Assembly: GCF_958979055.1 (NCBI RefSeq)
Contig: NC_084886.1
Coordinates: forward strand, 47,571,154 to 47,635,153
From: Alnus glutinosa
Lineage: Eukaryota; Streptophyta; Magnoliopsida; Fagales; Betulaceae
Direction: 5' to 3'
DNA length: 64,000 bases
The translations under genes and the position numbers were made by a program. Positions 59,629 through 64,000 of this stretch are shown piece by piece (position 1 is the first letter of the stretch; the number at the start of each line of letters is the position of its first letter). Under the pieces are notes generated by a model, which ran no database searches, was not told the origin of the DNA, and saw only the letters and a list, made by a program, of their open reading frames with translations.

Positions 59629-62600
59629 CAGTGGGGGAAAAAAAGGAACAAATCTAGTGCAGAAACATGGTGTGTAATGTTTTGGGTATTAAAGTTAGTA
59701 GGCAAGTTAATTTGTGATCTGTACTTGTCCTAACACAAGATCCCCTTTAGCAGACTAAAAAAAACCCAAAGTAAGAAATCGTGGACTCTCCAAAAAAAGG
59801 CAGGTCTTGATAAAGATGCTTGGCTTATATTAGTTAAGAATAAAAAAGGCAGGCACATCGTGTCTTCTGACTCTCAATGACAAATCCACTATAAGATTTT
59901 GACACATCTCATTATCTTTTAAAATAATCCAGAAATGCCCTGGATAAGACAAAGCTCTTTAAAGTGTCAATTCCAAACATCAACCAAAAGACATCACTAT
60001 GTAATTGTACAATTACCAGACGGTCCAGGTCATGTTGGTCTTTAAAACTAATAAACAGGCACAACAACTTACCACTGAATTTGTCTTTTGATCTAGAAGA
60101 GGACCCTTGATCATTGAACTGTCTTTGGCTCTCATCAACCACCGTATTCTCCAGATCAACCTTTTCTGTCTACATCATACAGTACAATAGCACTTTCTTA
60201 GCAGAATAAAAATTAAGAATTTAAAAGTTGAACCAGAAGGTAAAATCTCATTTTAACAAGGACAGTCAGATCCAATAAGCCCTTCAGATGGACACAGGAT
60301 ATGCTTCTTAAAATAACAAGTCAAGAACTCTTGCTCGCTTCAGAGTTTTTCATACTTATTTAATATTCGTCTCCTAAAATCTATGAAAAAATTCCTAGAT
60401 AGATAAAATCTTTCAACTTTTAGTGTTAAAGTAACTGTCAACCCAACACTAACCAAAACTTCAATGCAAGTCACTACACCAGCAAAATACACCAATTTTC
60501 ATAAAGAACAAAGCAAGTAGAAAAAAAAAATGTAAAATACTGAGATCAATGTATGAGCCTGACAGTTGTCTGAAATCTAAGTGCTCAAACCCTCGTATAA
60601 TTATGATGTGATTAAAAAAATTAGGAAGATAGAAGATACTGTAAGTGCTAAAAAGACATGTATGGTTACTCAAAGCAATGAAGTATCAAGTACAGCTTCC
60701 AAGTATAAAATACTACCGCCAAGCCTTGTGGCTTAGTGGCATCAGGAGCCTGTTTAAGGGTCGTCCTGAGACCCCAGAGGATTATATCCAGAGTTCAATC
60801 CACAGGACCTTCTCCTGATGCTACTAAAGGTTTGGTGGGGTTGAGAATTTATTTTCAGGGAGTACCTGCGAACCACCATCCAGACCTCACTTAACTGATT
60901 TCCCAATGGGTAAAGCTCCTATGATCACACCCAGATATGAATGCCACATTTGGTTGCCCCCTATACCCTTCTTGCTCGAAAAAGAAAGTAAAGAATAACC
61001 TAGTTCCACTCTTCACTTGAAGCATATACCACAAATGCTAGAATACCATCTACCTCTAATTGACCATATTACATTTCATTGTTATTGCTCGCCACATTGG
61101 AATAAACAAGACTTGAAATCAAGCAAAGTTTCCCTAGGATATGATTCTCTCTCCAGTCAGGAGGGTTTTTCATTACATGAAATAAACATAACTATGCCTA
61201 ACTATCTGCTTCTGTACTGGGGAGACTGTCAAGTCTCAGACTCGTAAATATTGAAGAGCTCTCTAATCATATCCTAAGTCTTAAAAAGCTCCATCAAGTG
61301 TCCATCACTACAATCCATACTTGAAGCATCTAAACATAACATGTTGCATTACAGTTTTCGGGGACAAAAAATCTATTTCATTCTTTCCCGTGAATGCAAT
61401 AAAGTAAGCAATTCTCTTTTAAATTAACTAATGTCTATAAAATCAGAAGAATTAGCAATATAAGAATTGGCAAAAATAAGGAGTGATAATGCCGGATGCA
61501 CCAGCTGATTACTATTACAAGATAAGCATAAGGACTTTTGGTGATAACCATATTCGAATAAAATACCATAATAGCAAAAAGACAATAACCAGAAGACCTA
61601 GTTTAGTGGGAGAGACCACTTGATTGACAAACACTAAATAAAAATTGGAAAAACAAGTAGTGTATTGCTGGACGCACAAACTGATTTTTTTTATAAGTAA
61701 ATTTAGTCTTATTGAAAGCGTAAGGCGATTCTGAGTACATTAGAAGTATACAATAGGAAAAACCTAACTAGAAAATGAAAAAGAAACAAGAAAATCAGCA
61801 AAGCTGATAAATAAAGGGTACAAAAAAGCCATTGACAAGTATTCACATGAATTTTGTGAAAACCCTCTAATATTAAATAACTCCATAACAGTAACAAGAC
61901 AACTATCAGCAAACCAAGCTTAATGTGAGAGAGGTAAGTGACTGACAAGCACTGCAACAAACTACATAAGGTACCATGTCCCACATATCTCATGTGGTGA
62001 ATACAGATCGCTTATGATTAGACAATATCTGTTTCATAATTACTGAGAATGCATGCATGCAACATTGCTACACAAGTATACACTGATCTCAAAAAATCCT
62101 CAAACCAATCAACTTGCCTATTTCTGGGAATTATATGTTATGAGAGTGACTCACAAAACTTATTCTTTGCAAAGAGCAAAACTCAAAACACCCAAACATT
62201 AAATCAAGCATCTTAATTCTCACTCTCAATACAACAACCAGTACACAGTCATCAACGTTTACAAGCAGGCAGCACAACAACCATTAAACACATCCGTTGC
62301 TACCAAAGTGATCACAGTGCTATCAACTTCTTTTCCCTCAAAACCCTGAGATACTAGAAGACAGCTATACTGTTGAAAGTTTCCATCCAAATGCTTCAAT
62401 GTACTGGCTGAGGGTATACATATGAGAACATGCTACATAAAGACATCCTTATGGAAGTGCCTACTAGTTGTATCGTGTTTCCTAATTCAGAAAAAGGACG
62501 TATCTGTCAAGAAAATATTAACTAATATTGATTCTTTTTATGGAAGCCAGAGAGAGAATGAAGAACATCGTGAACATTACATTCTGAGTATAAATGAGAA

Positions 62601-63663
62601 AGGACTTTGCTACTATCTGCTTTAACAGCATTTCAGCAACCTAGAATACAAGAGCACCAACCCGTTTACAAGAAAATGCTCGAGAGTAAACTACAATCTA
62701 CAGGAAACTCGCTGGCTATATCATTTCTTACATGAACCTGTAAGATAAATCTATTGGGTTTACAATTGTAAAACAAAGGAAGTAAACAGGAGAGACTTGA
62801 ACTCAGTAACGCCTACATTCCATAGTAATTCTATAATCATCTAATGGCCTTACTATTAATGAATAAAGAGGAATGCTAGATCTATCATTTTGGAAAGTAT
62901 GTCATAATCCTATGAGATTATGACACATCAAGTTGAAACCAAAATCTATAAAAAAATGTTGGGATCTCTAGCATTTCTCATGAATAAAACATAGTCCAAA
63001 TGTTGCCCAACATCAAATTAGAAAGTAAAAGAATCATTAATAAATATTCTAATTAGTTCAAAATAGATACACAGTTGTTCAGAAAACCTGACTCAATCTG
63101 ATACTCAATACAAAAGAATCACAAAATAAAGATAAATTACAACTCTGCCAATCGTTACAAAAGCATAGCATGACAAACCCCCAGCCTCTTAGCAAATTAT
63201 TTGAGAGGCTATGAGGCACAGAATTCTATGCAGTAGTAGTAGCAGAAACCGAAGAAGAATTCTGAATTCGATTGGCATGGAGTTTTTTATATTTCATTAT
63301 ATGTACCTCTAACTGGCGCAACTTATCGATGAGGCCCCACTGCTTCTGCTTTAGAGCCACGAGTTGGTTCTGCAGCGTCGCAAACTCACTCCTCATGATC
63401 TGCTCGCTTTCCTGGATGACTGCCTCCCTGACACGCTCATCCAACAGCCGCTGCCTCAGCTTCTCAGTCGACACAGTGACATTGTGTAAGGGAGCCATTA
63501 GCTCGCTATTGGACATCCGCGGGAACATGTCCTTCACAGCTTGCAATGCCTCCATCCACGTCGTCCGATCCTCGCGGGTCTCGGCCCTTAGGTGCAGCCT
63601 CTTTGTGCCGGTGAAAATCGAGAATCTTTTGTCGTCTGATCTGCTTTCACGAATTGAGGAAAC
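51759..63663 (-). CDS. ORP2A: Oxysterol-binding-protein-related protein, ORP2A type (partial, 5' end outside window)
   Basis: Nine exons join in frame with GT/AG borders: 63663-63307, 60169-60073, 59325-58877, 57670-57515, 56429-56262, 56188-56048, 53910-53680, 53243-53130 and 51926-51759; together 626 codons and a stop. The first holds the C-terminal half of a PH domain ([15 protein letters not shown]) and a coiled coil. The third has an acidic tract and T-F-F-D-T-R-D (59248-59228), a FFAT-like motif that would bind ER-resident VAP27 proteins. The rest is the lipid-transfer domain, with the ORP fingerprint E-K-V-S-H-H-P across the 57515/56429 junction and a C terminus reading P-D-I-F-G-Q-I. 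ORPs carry sterols or PI4P between the ER and other membranes. The subtype call rests on remembered similarity ([17 protein letters not shown]); ORP1C/1D is the alternative. A 3'-half pseudogene is at 11.2-14.65 kb. Confidence 0.88.
53296..53342. repeat. Poly-A run in an ORP intron
   Basis: About 47 A residues are followed by GAAA and GAAGAA repeats. A second run of about 42 A is at 55632-55673. Confidence 0.9.
56680..57170 (-). mobile_element. SINE copy and retroelement tails in an ORP intron
   Basis: On the minus strand, 57165-57050 reads as a tRNA-derived SINE: a degenerate A box near AACTCAACTGC, B box GGTTCAAGTCC, then TTATCAATCAAAAAGAAAG. Two further (T)n-GATAAGTAA tails of the same kind lie at about 56680-56730. 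Confidence 0.6.
57745..57800 (+). mobile_element. LINE 3'-end fragment
   Basis: The phrase GGGAGTGTATACATCTTGTG followed by TACTTTGGGTTGCGCCCCTC resembles the 3' untranslated end of plant LINEs. It is short and may be part of a longer decayed copy. Confidence 0.35.
59594..59624. repeat. Poly-C homopolymer, 31 bases, in an ORP intron
   Basis: A C run lies between TATCAA and GGTGCAGTGGGGG. Length may be unreliable. Confidence 0.9.
60716..60980 (+). mobile_element. tRNA-derived SINE in an ORP intron
   Basis: It starts CCGCCAAGCCTTGTGGCTTAG, with an A box-like GTGGCTTAGTGGC and, about 60 bases later, a B box-like GAGTTCAATCC. It ends in an A-rich GAAAAAGAAAGTAAAG. No protein is encoded. A clear target duplication was not resolved. 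Confidence 0.6.
61683..61993 (-). mobile_element. LINE 3' tail relic in an ORP intron
   Basis: Read on the minus strand, ATACTTCTAATGTACTCAG is followed by AATAAGACTAAATTTACTTAT and a run of A, the usual tail of plant LINEs. A short open frame on this strand has no recognisable RT motif. Confidence 0.45.
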
Positions 63664-64000
63664 CTGCAATACCAATCAAATATAATTTATCGAAAAAAAA
63701 TTAAAATTTTCTTCCTACTTACTAGATTGTAAAAGACGGCTATACAAATTGAACTTGCAATGGAAAAACTTGTAGCTTAAATAGCAAGTAAAAAAAAAAA
63801 TGAAAAAGTTTAATATAAAAGGGAAGAAATAATTTATCCCAGCCAATATCGACCACGAAATGGATCTGCAAATTTAAACCGAATCAGATTACGACCTAAA
63901 ATTGTTTCTAATATATACATATACATATATCTGGCCAATCGAAATGAGAAATGAACACCAAAATTTAAACAAAGTGCAAATAAATTACTGAGTAGTTTAC
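63664..64000. other. Intron of the ORP gene, cut by the window edge
   Basis: No upstream exon of the PH domain could be recognised on the minus strand between the acceptor at 63664 and the window end, so the gene continues to the right. Confidence 0.5.

Noticed and set aside
63272..63685. 137-codon plus-strand frame
   Set aside because: It is antisense to the PH-domain exon of the ORP gene.
1..64000. CRISPR arrays, bacterial operons, rRNA, integrated organelle genomes or viruses
   Set aside because: No spaced identical repeats, rRNA signatures, plastid or mitochondrial gene strings, or viral polymerase frames were seen.

Overview
This is nuclear DNA of a flowering plant: AT-rich, with spliced genes, CT-rich leaders, SINE and LINE tails, and many small hAT, MULE, PIF and CACTA elements. 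Repeat types and gene content suggest a woody eudicot. The species is not determined, and Fagales is only a guess from the look of the repeats.

Genes. 3.2-4.1 kb (+): an intronless 300-aa SIN3-like protein with one PAH2-type helix pair and the HDAC-interaction domain only. 15.4-15.66 kb (-): a small acidic protein of unknown function. 17.5-22.5 kb (-): a complete four-exon alkaline/neutral invertase (GH100, 672 aa). 38.8-39.8 kb (-): a two-exon, 95-aa single-span membrane protein, with a probable 5'UTR exon near 41.6 kb. 47.2-49.7 kb (+): a two-exon, 485-aa protein with a coiled coil and a C-terminal membrane span. 51.76 kb to the right edge (-): nine 3' exons (626 codons) of an oxysterol-binding-protein-related protein, ORP2A type, with part of the PH domain, a FFAT-like motif and the sterol/PI4P-transfer domain. 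Its 5' exons are outside the window.

Duplication history is the most interesting part. A unit running from invertase intron 1 through exon 1 and the promoter to the 3' end of the small membrane-protein gene has been tandemly triplicated (about 21.0-28.8, 28.8-35.9 and 36-39.8 kb). Only the outermost genes are intact. The two inner exon-1 copies (29.9-30.5 and 36.0-36.7 kb) are now open, acidic, Pro/Thr-rich orphan reading frames. The second lies directly upstream of a copy of the membrane-protein gene's last exon, so a chimeric transcript is possible. The 3' half of the ORP gene also exists as an intron-containing pseudogene at 11.2-14.65 kb, and the SIN3-like promoter has a bodyless paralogue near 1.4 kb.

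Transposable elements fill most of the rest. Several have clear target-site duplications: PIF/Harbinger-like (4165-5133), MULE foldbacks (10348-10716, 32135-32316), CACTA (24502-25999), hAT-like (30871-31821, 48277-49127) and 5'-truncated LINEs (34683-35223, 50072-51005). The hAT at 30.9-31.8 kb sits in a duplicated promoter whose two paralogues keep the empty site. All calls come from reading the sequence; no database search was run.
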